This document shows positions 26,247-35,373 of a stretch of DNA of 64,000 bases, piece by piece; within the stretch, counting starts at the first letter, position 1; each line of letters begins with the position of its first letter. This DNA comes from Tigheibacillus halophilus (GTDB taxonomy: Bacteria > Bacillota > Bacilli > Bacillales > Amphibacillaceae). Below the pieces are notes generated by a model. That model did not search any database and was not told the origin of the DNA. It saw only the letters and a list, made by a program, of their open reading frames with translations. Where the stretch lies: positions 1 through 64,000 of the forward strand of contig NZ_JBHUIZ010000018.1 in assembly GCF_042683165.1 (NCBI RefSeq). The letters run 5' to 3'. A program made the translations under genes and the position numbers.

Positions 26247-26303
26247 TTGACTTTACGTTTAAGCGTACATTATAATGAATGGAATGCATTACGCATAAGC
26301 GTA
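26247..26303 (+). promoter_or_regulatory. Divergent promoter with twin operators
   Basis: TTGACT (26247) and TATAAT (26271) have an 18-bp spacer containing TACGTTTAAGCGTA (26254-26267). A second copy, TACGCATAAGCGTA, lies at 26290-26303, 36 bp on. Both are near palindromes and share TTACG…TAAGCGTACA. They are likely binding sites for the adjacent XRE protein. Confidence 0.7.
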
Positions 26304-26535
26304 CAGATTGCTGTGAAGAGAAATAATTTTCTTTATTAGAAGTATTTATAAAACTTCTAAATGGTCGATTCCTAGGTGTAGCCTATTTTTAAACAACTAC
26401 TCGCACCCCTTTTGCTCCATATTTGGGTTTAGTTGGCCACCATAGCCAATATCCTTTCTAGCTTGTAAAACGTCGAGAGGACTATCAAGCTGCATATTGA
26501 ATAACTTAGAATATAAGAGACAGGAGTTAAATAGT

Positions 26536-26697
26536 TTGAGGTCAAAAAAAGAAATCCGCAAAGAAATGAGGACTTTGCAAGTCAATATGATTCAGACCAG
26601 TGATGAAAAAGGCATGAACCATCCATTAACTATCCAAATCAGTCAGGAATTAGACAGGCTGATTAATGAATATATGAAATTGAGGCAAGAAAAGTAG
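26536..26697 (+). CDS. Spo0E-like Spo0A phosphatase
   Basis: The Spo0E signature SQELDRLINEYMK, preceded by a helix and GMNHPLTIQI, is present. These ~55-aa proteins dephosphorylate Spo0A~P and delay sporulation. TTG 26536 is preferred because AGGAG (26522-26526) sits 9 bp upstream; ATG 26497 gives 66 aa but has no ribosome binding site. It could be driven by the promoter at 26247. Confidence 0.75.
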   Translation: MRSKKEIRKEMRTLQVNMIQTSDEKGMNHPLTIQISQELDRLINEYMKLRQEK

Positions 26698-26933
26698 CAT
26701 TGCAAAACCGTTTTATGTAATGTGAGAGAAACTAGGATTAAATAGTGTTCAGCTACCAACGAGTACTTGGTTGCAGTAGTGAGCAGTTTAAAGTTTCAAC
26801 GAGCCAAATAATTTGGTTGATCGAGAAATAATGCTAAAGGCGGCCGCTCCTGAGTTGAAAAGCAATGTTCATTTCCTTCAATTTAATGCCCCCAATGACA
26901 TGCAAAATTTAAATGGGTGTTCAGTATTCCTAT
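26698..26933. other. Intergenic
   Basis: No recognised gene. A short open piece (…AAPELKSNVHFLQFNAPND…, ~26830-26935) could be a gene tail; no start or family. Confidence 0.35.
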
Positions 26934-26980
26934 AAAAACCCATCAATCGCAAAGCAAGAATTTTGCGGTTGATGGGTTTT
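26934..26980 (+). terminator. Strong bidirectional terminator
   Basis: AAAACCCATCAATCGCAAA pairs with TTTGCGGTTGATGGGTTTT, about 19 bp with one G-U/mismatch, followed by ATTTTAT. It insulates the PTS operon. Confidence 0.9.
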
Positions 26981-27080
26981 ATTTTATATTACGAAAGCTT
27001 GGTTTCGTGGATATGGCTGGTTCTATTGGAAGATTGGCCGATGTTAGAAAGACTTCCTAATACTAGGAAGAAAATATAAA

Positions 27081-27094
27081 TGTAAAGGCTTTCT
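27081..27094 (+). promoter_or_regulatory. Weak candidate cre (CcpA) site
   Basis: TGTAAAGGCTTTCT differs from TGWAANCGNTNWCA at two positions. It lies 40 bp before the PTS operon, where catabolite repression would be expected. Confidence 0.35.
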
Positions 27095-27133
27095 CTGATT
27101 GATAGAATTTAATTAAACAAGAGGGAGGAAAAT

Positions 27134-27457
27134 ATGATGACAAAAAAAGTTTTATTAGTGTGTGGGGCAGGAGCATCCTCTGGTTTTATGGCAGCGGCTG
27201 CTAGAAAGGCTGCCAAAAAAAACAGTGCAGATATTGAATTTAAAGCGAAAAGCGAATCAGAAATAAATGCTCATTTAGATACGATTGATTTATTATTGGT
27301 CGCGCCACATTTGAAATATATGATTGAAGATGTAAAAGACGCTTGTGAGAAAGCAGGAGTCAAATATGGTGTCATTCCACAAAAAGTGTATGGCGCATTA
27401 GACGGAAAGGGCTTAGTGAAAGTTGCAGAAGAACACTTACAAGGCGGGGAACAATGA
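27134..27457 (+). CDS. PTS lactose/cellobiose-type EIIB
   Basis: The phospho-carrier domain of a beta-glucoside PTS. VLLVCGAGASSGFMAAAARK contains the phosphorylated Cys (residue ~10) and P-loop. 107 aa is the family length. GAGGGAGG is the ribosome binding site. First gene of a IIB-IIA-IIC-GH1 operon; it overlaps IIA by 4 bp. Regulation is probably by the downstream PRD activator at 30747. Confidence 0.93.
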   Translation: MMTKKVLLVCGAGASSGFMAAAARKAAKKNSADIEFKAKSESEINAHLDTIDLLLVAPHLKYMIEDVKDACEKAGVKYGVIPQKVYGALDGKGLVKVAEEHLQGGEQ

Positions 27458-27783
27458 TGGGACAGGTAGATAAAGAAGAACTTACATTAATTTCCATGAA
27501 TGTGATACTACATGCTGGAAACGCACGTGATTATGTTTTTCAAGCTGTGAATAAAGCTTCAAATGGCGATTTCGATGAGGCAGATGAACTAATGCAGCAA
27601 GCAAATGACGAAGTGACAACTGCACATCAAGCGCAAACAAGTACGTTGCAAAAAGAGGCAGAGGGCATTGAAATCCCATACTCACCATTATTCGGTCATG
27701 CTCAGGACACGCTGATGACAGTTAAAACGGAAATAAATATGATGCAGGAAATGATAAAGCTCTATAAAACAATCAAGGGGTGA
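27454..27783 (+). CDS. PTS lactose/cellobiose-type EIIA
   Basis: A trimeric helical EIIA that takes phosphate from HPr. The active His is in ANDEVTTAHQAQTSTLQKEA (residue ~51). The N-terminal ISMNVILHAGNARDYVFQAV is typical. 109 aa. Translationally coupled to IIB and IIC. Confidence 0.93.
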   Translation: MMGQVDKEELTLISMNVILHAGNARDYVFQAVNKASNGDFDEADELMQQANDEVTTAHQAQTSTLQKEAEGIEIPYSPLFGHAQDTLMTVKTEINMMQEMIKLYKTIKG

Positions 27784-27788
27784 AAAAA

Positions 27789-29036
27789 ATGGATAAATTT
27801 ATGTCATGGATGACGGACAGTTTTTCACCAAAAATCAATAAAATTGCCAAAAACCCTTGGATTGCATCTATCCAAGATGCAATCCTGGCAGCCATGCCGA
27901 TGATTTTTATTGGTTCATTTGCTACCATCTTGTCAATTGTCAGGGATTTTTGGAAAGGTTTCCCAGATCTTTCCATGATTAGTACGTTTTCATTCGGTTT
28001 ATTTTCGATATTTTTGGCTTATCTGATACCAGAATCCATCATGAAACATAAAGGCCATAAGGATGTCTCAAGACAAGCGGGTCTTGCCGGGCTAGCATTT
28101 TTCCTCATGCTGGTCTATCCGCAAATTATCAACGGTGATCAAATACAATTTGATCTGAATACGTTCGGTACTGGTGGAATGATTGCTGCTTTGATTGCCG
28201 GTTTGTTTGTTGGCTTTGTAATGAATCTTTTTTCCAAGTGGAAATTTATAGGTGAGGATTCTGCCATTCCGGACTTTGTTGCTGTTTGGTTCAACACGTT
28301 GATTCCTATTATCTTGATATTATTAGTTGGATGGATATTTACGTTTGAGATGGATATCAGCTTATACAGTGTTGTTAATGCCATCTTTTCACCATTGGTT
28401 CACCTTGGCCAAAGCTTCTGGGGATTTGTGCTGATTTTCTTCCTTGGGTTTGCGTTCCTATATACTTTTGGGATATCAAGTTGGGTTCTTTACCCGGTCG
28501 AAGCTGCGATTGCATTACCGGCAATTGCACAAAACCAGGCGAATTTCGAGGCGGGCAAAGCAGTGACAAATATATTTACGGTTGAGGCAGGTTCCCTGTT
28601 TCTAATCGGAGGTGGCGGTGCCACATTGGCGCTATGTATCATGCTAGCATTTATGGCTAAGTCACAGCGGTTAAGGATGATCGGAAAGGCGTCGCTTATC
28701 CCTTCCGTATTCAATATTAATGAACCGATCGTGTTTGGTGCTCCGATTGCCTTCAACCCGATTTTGATGATTCCAATGTGGATCAATGGCTTAATAGGAC
28801 CGGTTTTAACCTGGGTCGTGATGAAAATTGGATTGGTTCCAATTCCGCATGAGCCATTTCAACTGTGGTATGTACCTGGGCCAATCATGAATTGGATTAT
28901 TACTGCCTCCGTTATTGGGTTGGTTTACTTTTTCGTATTGTTCGCTATTTCGTGGATTGTATATTATCCGTTTTTCAAGATTTACGACAAGCAAGCAGTT
29001 CAACAAGATGCTGAGTTAGCAGAGGAAGGGGAATGA
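27789..29036 (+). CDS. PTS cellobiose-type EIIC
   Basis: The membrane channel of the PTS with about ten helices and the conserved sugar-site region NINEPIVFGAPIAFNP. ATG 27789 is preferred to GTG 27780 because AAGGGG ends at 27780. 415 aa, slightly shorter than the typical 430-450. The substrate is likely an aryl-beta-glucoside or a cello-oligosaccharide (family knowledge); the unusual GH1 partner suggests a special glucoside. Confidence 0.92.
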   Translation: MDKFMSWMTDSFSPKINKIAKNPWIASIQDAILAAMPMIFIGSFATILSIVRDFWKGFPDLSMISTFSFGLFSIFLAYLIPESIMKHKGHKDVSRQAGLAGLAFFLMLVYPQIINGDQIQFDLNTFGTGGMIAALIAGLFVGFVMNLFSKWKFIGEDSAIPDFVAVWFNTLIPIILILLVGWIFTFEMDISLYSVVNAIFSPLVHLGQSFWGFVLIFFLGFAFLYTFGISSWVLYPVEAAIALPAIAQNQANFEAGKAVTNIFTVEAGSLFLIGGGGATLALCIMLAFMAKSQRLRMIGKASLIPSVFNINEPIVFGAPIAFNPILMIPMWINGLIGPVLTWVVMKIGLVPIPHEPFQLWYVPGPIMNWIITASVIGLVYFFVLFAISWIVYYPFFKIYDKQAVQQDAELAEEGE

Positions 29037-29041
29037 CACGA

Positions 29042-30493
29042 ATGAGACAGAATAAATATGCAAGTTTTCCAAAGGATTTTCTTTGGGGCGGTGCGATTGC
29101 TGCAAGCCAAGCTGATGGTGCATACAGTGAGGATGGTAAACAGCCTAACTCATCGGATGTCCAGCCATATCTGAAAGGAATGTCAAATGAAGAAATTCAA
29201 AAACTCGAAAAGCAAGGCATGACATTGGATGAAGTGAAAAAGAATCTTGGGGATACAACGTATTATTTTCCGAAGCGACATGGTATTGATTTCTACCATA
29301 CGTTTGAAACTGATTTAGAATTATTAGCCGAAATGGGTTTTAACACGTTTAGAACATCCATTGATTGGTCCAGGATTTTCCCAAATGGAGATGAAACAGA
29401 ACCTAATGAAGCTGCTTTAAAGCACTATGACAAGATGATTGATAAAATGAAATCACTTGGCATTGAGCCGATCATAACCATGCTGCATTATGAAACACCG
29501 ATTAACATTACGTTGCAGTATGGCGGTTGGTACAATAAAGCGGTAATTGATATGTTTGAACGTTACGGAAAGGTTTTATTGGACCGTTTTGGAGATCGGG
29601 TGAAGTATTGGATTGTTGTTAATCAAATTAACATGATTCAGATTGAACCATTCTTGTCGTTAGGTATGTGCAAAGACCAATACGATAATATGGAAGAAGC
29701 GGAGTATCAGGCCGTTCACAATCAAATGGTCGCCTCGGCGAAGATTCAAAAGTACGCTAAAACCTTAAATCATGACTTGGAAATGGGGACCATGGTTGCT
29801 GACATGACTGTATATCCATATTCTTGTAAGCCGGATGACGTTGTGCTGGCCATGCAGCATAACCGTATGCAATACTTCTTTACAGATGTTCAATTCCGTG
29901 GAGAGTACCCGACATATGCAAAAAAATATTTTGAAGAAAACAATATCACACTTGATGTTACTGCGGATGAGACGAAGCTTTTAAGGGAAAATACAATGGA
30001 TTACCTTGGTATTTCCTATTATTTCTCCCAGATGGTTGATGCAAGCCGGAATGTGCATAAAGCGGATTCCACGTCAGTAAACCCTCATTTGGAAGCCAAT
30101 CCATGGGGGTGGAATGTCGATCCACAAGGTTTATATAACACACTTTCGCAATACTGGGATCGTTATCAAAAACCAATCGTTATTGCTGAAAACGGATTTG
30201 GCATGTATGACAAATTGGAAGACGGCAAAGTTCATGACGACTATCGTATATCCTATCTGGGTGATCATATTGAACAAGTTGGACGTGCAATTTATGATGG
30301 CGCAAATGTTATCGCTTATTGTGCCTGGGGTCCGATTGATATCGTCAGCTGTTCTTCTCAGCAGATGTCCAAACGTTATGGTTTTATATATGTGGATTTG
30401 GACGATGAAGGTGAAGGATCAGGGGAAAGACTAAAGAAAGATAGTTTCGATTGGTATACACGTGTTATTTCAACAAATGGTTCGGAAATTTGA
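29042..30493 (+). CDS. GH1 6-phospho-beta-glucosidase with Glu-to-Gln acid/base
   Basis: A (beta/alpha)8 retaining glycosidase that should split the phosphorylated sugar delivered by the PTS. FPKDFLWGGAIAASQADGAY is the N-terminal signature. The nucleophile is intact in IVIAENGFGMYD. The acid/base motif, normally NEI/NEP, reads VVNQINMI: codon CAA at 29624-29626 puts Gln where Glu is expected. Plant myrosinases, which hydrolyse thioglucosides with good leaving groups, carry the same change. The 6-phosphate site SQQMSKRYGFIYVD is retained. ATG 29042 was chosen by spacing to AGGAAGGGG; 29033 is possible. Confidence 0.88.
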   Translation: MRQNKYASFPKDFLWGGAIAASQADGAYSEDGKQPNSSDVQPYLKGMSNEEIQKLEKQGMTLDEVKKNLGDTTYYFPKRHGIDFYHTFETDLELLAEMGFNTFRTSIDWSRIFPNGDETEPNEAALKHYDKMIDKMKSLGIEPIITMLHYETPINITLQYGGWYNKAVIDMFERYGKVLLDRFGDRVKYWIVVNQINMIQIEPFLSLGMCKDQYDNMEEAEYQAVHNQMVASAKIQKYAKTLNHDLEMGTMVADMTVYPYSCKPDDVVLAMQHNRMQYFFTDVQFRGEYPTYAKKYFEENNITLDVTADETKLLRENTMDYLGISYYFSQMVDASRNVHKADSTSVNPHLEANPWGWNVDPQGLYNTLSQYWDRYQKPIVIAENGFGMYDKLEDGKVHDDYRISYLGDHIEQVGRAIYDGANVIAYCAWGPIDIVSCSSQQMSKRYGFIYVDLDDEGEGSGERLKKDSFDWYTRVISTNGSEI

Positions 30494-30505
30494 TGGGCAT
30501 GATAA

Positions 30506-30531
30506 AAAGGGAGTAGGCATACTCCCTTTTT
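30506..30531 (+). terminator. Terminator after GH1 gene
   Basis: AAAGGGAGT and ACTCCCTTT flank GGCAT-type loop bases, then Ts. It ends the PTS operon, so the downstream activator has its own promoter or receives readthrough. Confidence 0.88.
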
Positions 30532-30536
30532 CATAT

Positions 30537-30650
30537 ATAAGAGGATGTTCAAAATGTCCGGCGAAAACGACACTTCGAATTTCTTTGTCGGTTTGCTTTT
30601 CCGCTCCTCAAGTACGTAACTTTTATGTACGTTCCTTGCAAAAGAAAAGC
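30537..30650 (+). repeat. Probable dispersed intergenic repeat
   Basis: The stretch GAGGATGTTCAAAATGTCC…, CGAATTTCTTTGTCGG and TTTGCTTTTCCGCTCCTC resembles intergenic repeats I recall from Virgibacillus-like genomes. Internal symmetry GTACGTAAC/TTATGTAC is present. Only one copy is in this window, so the repeat status is from memory. Confidence 0.4.
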
Positions 30651-30746
30651 ACTCTTCCTGTGTTACAGACAGGCCGCCTGTGTTTTTAGCCGGCTAGGAT
30701 TTTTTATCCTGCTATTGAATGAACACGCAATATAAGGACTGATTTT

Positions 30747-32663
30747 ATGAAAAAAACAGATATGCTATTGGATTACCTTAAAAAACATGCTGATGAAGAC
30801 TTTATATCTGCCAGAACATTAGCTGACTCGCTGGGTGTAACAGATAGAACAATCCGCCATTATGTCAGGTCGATCAATAACAAACAACCTAATCTTATTG
30901 AATCGAGCCGGGAAGGATACCGATTATGTAAAAATAACGCCAAGACGGTTAAAGAATCGGAGCATGGCAGCCATATTGATAATCGTCGTTTTTATATTCT
31001 TAGGCGTCTTATTAAAAGTTCTGGTCGTGGACTGGATTTATTTGATTTGGCAGACACACTCTATGTCTCGGATGCTACGATACGTTCCGATATGGCTTAT
31101 CTCAACCGTTTGGTATCAAAACATGGCCTACAAGTTATGCAACAAAATAATCGCTATGTTCTCCAGGGGAATGAAAAGAGCCGCCGGAAGCTGATGATGG
31201 ATTTAATCGATGTTTCTAAGCCGACGAAGACATCCCTTGAAGAAGAAGTCCAAAGGTTTTTGGGGGATATATCCCTGCAAACATTAAGGGTGTTAAGCAA
31301 AAGAAGTTTTGAAAAATACGGCATACACCCGAACACCTACTTTTTTAAGAACTTCATCTTGCATTTGGCAATAGCTGTTGATAGAGCGGCTGATAATGAA
31401 CAATTGGAACAAAGCTCTTATCCAATCAATAATCGAAATGCCATCAGTTTCAAGACCGTGGATGATATCGCGGATAAACTTTATGAAAAATATCAAATTC
31501 AGTTTTCACAGGCTGATAAGGACGAATTGGCCATTTTATTCAACGGACAAATAAAAGACAATGAGATCAAAATGGAAGGTTATGCAAGTGATAAAGTTTC
31601 CAGAGCATTGGAACGCGCCATACAAGAAATAGGCGATGTTTACATGCTTGAGTTTAATAATGATAATTTCAAAACGCGTTTACTGGTACACGTACAAAAT
31701 CTTTACAATCGCTTGGTACAAAACAAATATACTAGAAACCTAAGTGTTTTAAACATTCGGATCAAATATCCGATCATTTTTGATATAGCTGTTTACTTGG
31801 CATCTGTATTATCGAATGATCTGAACATCGAAATTAATGACGATGAGATTGCTTTTATTGCCTTGCACATCGGATCATACCTAAACAGCCAACGTGAGGA
31901 AAATAACAAAATCAAAACGATGATTATCACACCTTCATACTTATCCCAACAAAGTGATATTGAACATTCTATTCAAAAGCAATTTGGTGATGACTTGAAT
32001 ATCGTTGGGATTTATGAAGACGGTGACCATATAAATTCTTTACCTTTACCCGAATTAGTCATTACAACACAAGGCATAGAACATTCAGGCAATCATACTG
32101 AGATAGTAAACATTCGTGAATTCATGACAAATCACGATACGGCCTTAATCAGAAGGGCAATTGAAAAAATTAAACACCATAATTATGTGAGTTTCTTAAA
32201 AGTGAAAATACCTGAATTAATCATCGAGGATTTTTTTATCAACGTAGATGAGGAAGCATCTAAAGAACAAATAATGAAAACGATAGCTAATTGTTTTCAA
32301 CAGAGTGGTTATGTAGACAGTGACTATCTACAGAAATTGAATGAACGGGAACAGGTCTCGTCCACCGCTTTTCCAAGTGGCGTTGCAATACCTCACACGA
32401 TGAAATATGAAGCGGAGAAGACAGGTTTAATGATTTTAAAGCCTGCTAAACAAGTGAACTGGGGCAGTATTGATGTTACATTAATCATTGGAATTGCAGT
32501 GCATAAGGATGACTCGCATATGTTTAATCTAATTTTCCCGCGAATTATTGAATTAGTTGCAGAGCCTTACAACATTAATTATTTGGTGGGAGCGGGCTCC
32601 AGACATGGATTTATGGAACGCCTAATCGAATTAATGACACAGGACGATTACTTTCCGGAATAG
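30747..32663 (+). CDS. PRD-containing transcriptional activator (LicR-type)
   Basis: 638 aa. An HTH_11 (residues ~5-60, FISARTLADSLGVTDRTIRH) is followed by a second HTH/Mga region (~85-160), two PRD domains (~190-400) with regulatory His in NFILHLAIAVDR and FIALHIGSYL, an EIIB-like segment lacking a clear Cys, and a C-terminal EIIA domain with active His in GVAIPHTMKYE. PTS phosphotransfer to these His residues tunes activity according to substrate and glucose supply. By position it controls the IIB-IIA-IIC-GH1 operon, as LicR does in B. subtilis. Confidence 0.9.
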   Translation: MKKTDMLLDYLKKHADEDFISARTLADSLGVTDRTIRHYVRSINNKQPNLIESSREGYRLCKNNAKTVKESEHGSHIDNRRFYILRRLIKSSGRGLDLFDLADTLYVSDATIRSDMAYLNRLVSKHGLQVMQQNNRYVLQGNEKSRRKLMMDLIDVSKPTKTSLEEEVQRFLGDISLQTLRVLSKRSFEKYGIHPNTYFFKNFILHLAIAVDRAADNEQLEQSSYPINNRNAISFKTVDDIADKLYEKYQIQFSQADKDELAILFNGQIKDNEIKMEGYASDKVSRALERAIQEIGDVYMLEFNNDNFKTRLLVHVQNLYNRLVQNKYTRNLSVLNIRIKYPIIFDIAVYLASVLSNDLNIEINDDEIAFIALHIGSYLNSQREENNKIKTMIITPSYLSQQSDIEHSIQKQFGDDLNIVGIYEDGDHINSLPLPELVITTQGIEHSGNHTEIVNIREFMTNHDTALIRRAIEKIKHHNYVSFLKVKIPELIIEDFFINVDEEASKEQIMKTIANCFQQSGYVDSDYLQKLNEREQVSSTAFPSGVAIPHTMKYEAEKTGLMILKPAKQVNWGSIDVTLIIGIAVHKDDSHMFNLIFPRIIELVAEPYNINYLVGAGSRHGFMERLIELMTQDDYFPE

Positions 32664-32731
32664 CCCGGCTTCCCAAAACATGAAACTTCTAAATCATTTA
32701 CGAATTACTTCGTTTGCATACTCGTTAGATG

Positions 32732-32769
32732 AGCACTATCTGTGATTACTCTTATAGATAGTGCTTTTT
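32732..32769 (+). terminator. Terminator after LicR-type gene
   Basis: GCACTATCT and AGATAGTGC form a perfect 9-bp stem, then TTTTT. Confidence 0.9.
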
Positions 32770-32955
32770 AGGAATTCCACTTTTGATTACGATCATACAA
32801 CCTTCATGTTTCTCACGCATTTCAACCATGTAAAATGGTTCTCTTAACTTTTCTTTCACTAATTATCATATTTTTTGCCACATTCAAGGAACAACTTGGT
32901 TATTAACTTCATCAACCATAGGGATTACAATACGAAGTATAAGGGATGTGATCAC

Positions 32956-34905
32956 ATGATTTCCTTAACCGGTAGACAGGTTCATATCGTGGAAAAGCTA
33001 ATGGCAGCTGCGAGCTACATCAATGTCAAAGAATTATCGGCCATGTTTGAAGTAAGCGATCGCACTGTTCGATATGACCTGGATTATATAGAGGCTTTTT
33101 TGAAGGAATTAAATATCTCATTGGTAAGAAAGCCAAAAAAGGGAATCTGCTTGCTAATTGATGCGGATCAGGAGCTGAGATTAAAAAAACATCTTTATGA
33201 TCCCAATGCTTATGTAGCAACAAAAGAGGAATTCACCTGGCTGTTATGCATTAGGCTCCTTCTACATCAACATGTAACAATGGAAATGTTGGGGGATGCA
33301 CTTGAAGCAAGCAAGAACAAAGTCTATCAGTATATGCATAGAGCAGAAAAGGAATTGAAGGGTTACGGTGTTGCCTTGGATAAAAAACCTTCCAAGGGAA
33401 TTTCAGTACTCGGAAATGAACGAGATGTGCGAAATGCATTTATTTCCATCATTCATAAGGCTGTTCAATCATCCACCTATTCAATTATGTATTTTGAACG
33501 CCTATTTGATGAAAAGCTTAGAAGTAAAGTTCGTGAATTTACATCCGCCTATGAATCGTTGTCTGCTATACAATTTAGTGATGACTCGAGCTGGGAACTA
33601 AGATTGAATATGTGTTATCAATATCTTCGGATACAACAGAAGAAAAATGCGGTATTTCCATTTGTAGAAAAAAAAGAATTGATTCAAAAAAGTGGATTTC
33701 AACGGTTGCAAGCACTTTATACAGACATCTTTTCGAGGCAAATTCCCGATGATGAAGTGGTATACCTATTAAAGCAATTGAAGGGCGCTAAAATCTCAGT
33801 GCTTCCGGAAGATTTGAATATGATCAAAAAACAGGATGAGGCTTACCAAATAACTTGGATGTTTGCCAATGAGGTGGAACATCGTTTGGGTATCGATTTT
33901 AAACAGGACATTGAATTTATGAATGGGTTGATCGTTCATTTGCAAGTGGCTTTGCATCGGCTGGAGAACAAGCAAATCATTGAGAATCCGCTTACTGAGC
34001 AGGTGAAATATAAGTACAGGTATATTTTTGAAATTACACGTAAGGCCATCCAAAAAATTGAAACAATATATCATCTTGTGTTTCCCGAAGAAGAAATTGC
34101 ATATATTGCCATGCACTTAGGTGCCAGCTATGAGCGCCATTCTTTTTCAGGTTACATGCCTACAGCATTGGTCGTCTGCGGTTCAGGGATTGCGACATCT
34201 TCATTACTGACTACCAGATTGAAGCTGATGGTGCCGGAGTTGAAAATTTGTGGAACTGTGCGTACGGAACATATTACGCATGATGAAGATGAATCAATTG
34301 ATTTTATTATTTCAACGGTTCCTCTCTCTCTTGAAAAACCTGAAGTAATTGTTGTCAATCCTTTACTGGAACCGGATGAATTAATGAATTTGAAAAGGAT
34401 GATATTTAAAAAATCATACCAGAAACAAATGGATGAATTAATACGCAAAGAATTACCAACGGAAGAGATAAACATACTTGGCGAATTTATTTCCGGCAGC
34501 CATATTCAAATCAAGGGGACTACCGAAGATTGGCGCGAAGCTATTAACATGGCGAGCAGACCACTGATTAAAGAGCATATTATAACAAAATCTTATGTGA
34601 AAGCAATGATTCATGCAGTGGAAGAATTAGGTCCCTACATGGTATTTATGCCTGAAGTGGCATTTGTACATGCTGCTGGTACAAAGGACAACGTCTTCAA
34701 AGAAGGTGCAAGTTTACTTGTGCTTGATCAGGCAATACCTTTTGGCGATGAACACAAAGTAATGGTCAGTATCATCATTGTGATTTGCTCCAAAGAATCA
34801 GACTCAAACATCTTTATCAATTTGGTGAAGATACTTGAAAGACAAGGGAACCTGGATAGGATTAAACATTCCGAAAGTATCGAGGAAATAACATCATTAA
34901 AATAA
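32956..34905 (+). CDS. PRD-containing activator of the second PTS operon
   Basis: 649 aa with the same architecture class: HTH_11 (VKELSAMFEVSDRTVRYDLD), second HTH (VTMEMLGDALEASKNKVYQY), two PRDs with His in LIVHLQVALHRLE and IAYIAMHLGASYER, an EIIB-like domain with Cys in ALVVCGSGIATSSLLTTRL and a C-terminal EIIA with His in PEVAFVHAAGTKD. Unlike its neighbour it keeps the EIIB Cys. ATG 32956 follows AAGGGATG; the earlier in-frame ATG 32875 has no site. Same strand as and 23 bp before the IIA gene, so likely co-transcribed. Confidence 0.9.
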   Translation: MISLTGRQVHIVEKLMAAASYINVKELSAMFEVSDRTVRYDLDYIEAFLKELNISLVRKPKKGICLLIDADQELRLKKHLYDPNAYVATKEEFTWLLCIRLLLHQHVTMEMLGDALEASKNKVYQYMHRAEKELKGYGVALDKKPSKGISVLGNERDVRNAFISIIHKAVQSSTYSIMYFERLFDEKLRSKVREFTSAYESLSAIQFSDDSSWELRLNMCYQYLRIQQKKNAVFPFVEKKELIQKSGFQRLQALYTDIFSRQIPDDEVVYLLKQLKGAKISVLPEDLNMIKKQDEAYQITWMFANEVEHRLGIDFKQDIEFMNGLIVHLQVALHRLENKQIIENPLTEQVKYKYRYIFEITRKAIQKIETIYHLVFPEEEIAYIAMHLGASYERHSFSGYMPTALVVCGSGIATSSLLTTRLKLMVPELKICGTVRTEHITHDEDESIDFIISTVPLSLEKPEVIVVNPLLEPDELMNLKRMIFKKSYQKQMDELIRKELPTEEINILGEFISGSHIQIKGTTEDWREAINMASRPLIKEHIITKSYVKAMIHAVEELGPYMVFMPEVAFVHAAGTKDNVFKEGASLLVLDQAIPFGDEHKVMVSIIIVICSKESDSNIFINLVKILERQGNLDRIKHSESIEEITSLK

Positions 34906-34928
34906 CAAAGCAAGGTGAGGAATAAGTC

Positions 34929-35366
34929 ATGGCAATTATAAGCAGCGATAATATTCGTGTACAGGTGGAGGTGGAAGGTTGGCAAGACGCAATTAGACAG
35001 GCTGGCGAGCTATTAAGAGATAACAAAAGTATCGAACCCGGCTATATTACAGATATGGTACAGGCCGTTGAAGATTTGGGACCCTATATTGTGATAGCTC
35101 CTCATATTGCACTTGCTCATGCAAGACCAAGTGAAAAAGTGATACGTAATGATATTAGCGTGATTACGTTGAAAAAACCGATAGCATTCGGAAGTGAGCA
35201 TAATGACCCTGTTAACATAGTGTTTGCCTTTTGCGCGACAGAAAGCGATGGACACTTGGAACAGCTTACCAATGTCGCTGGACTGCTGGATAAACCGGAA
35301 GTGTTACAAACATTAAATGATAGCAATAATCAACAAGAGGTTTACAACATATTAAACAGCTTATAG
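34929..35366 (+). CDS. PTS ascorbate/fructose-type EIIA
   Basis: 145 aa PTS_EIIA type 2. The active His is in VIAPHIALAHARPSEKV. It is closely similar to the EIIA domain at the end of the preceding regulator (AVEDLGPYIV versus AVEELGPYMV), suggesting a shared origin. CAAGGTGAGG is the ribosome binding site. Confidence 0.9.
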   Translation: MAIISSDNIRVQVEVEGWQDAIRQAGELLRDNKSIEPGYITDMVQAVEDLGPYIVIAPHIALAHARPSEKVIRNDISVITLKKPIAFGSEHNDPVNIVFAFCATESDGHLEQLTNVAGLLDKPEVLQTLNDSNNQQEVYNILNSL

Positions 35367-35373
35367 AAGGAGA

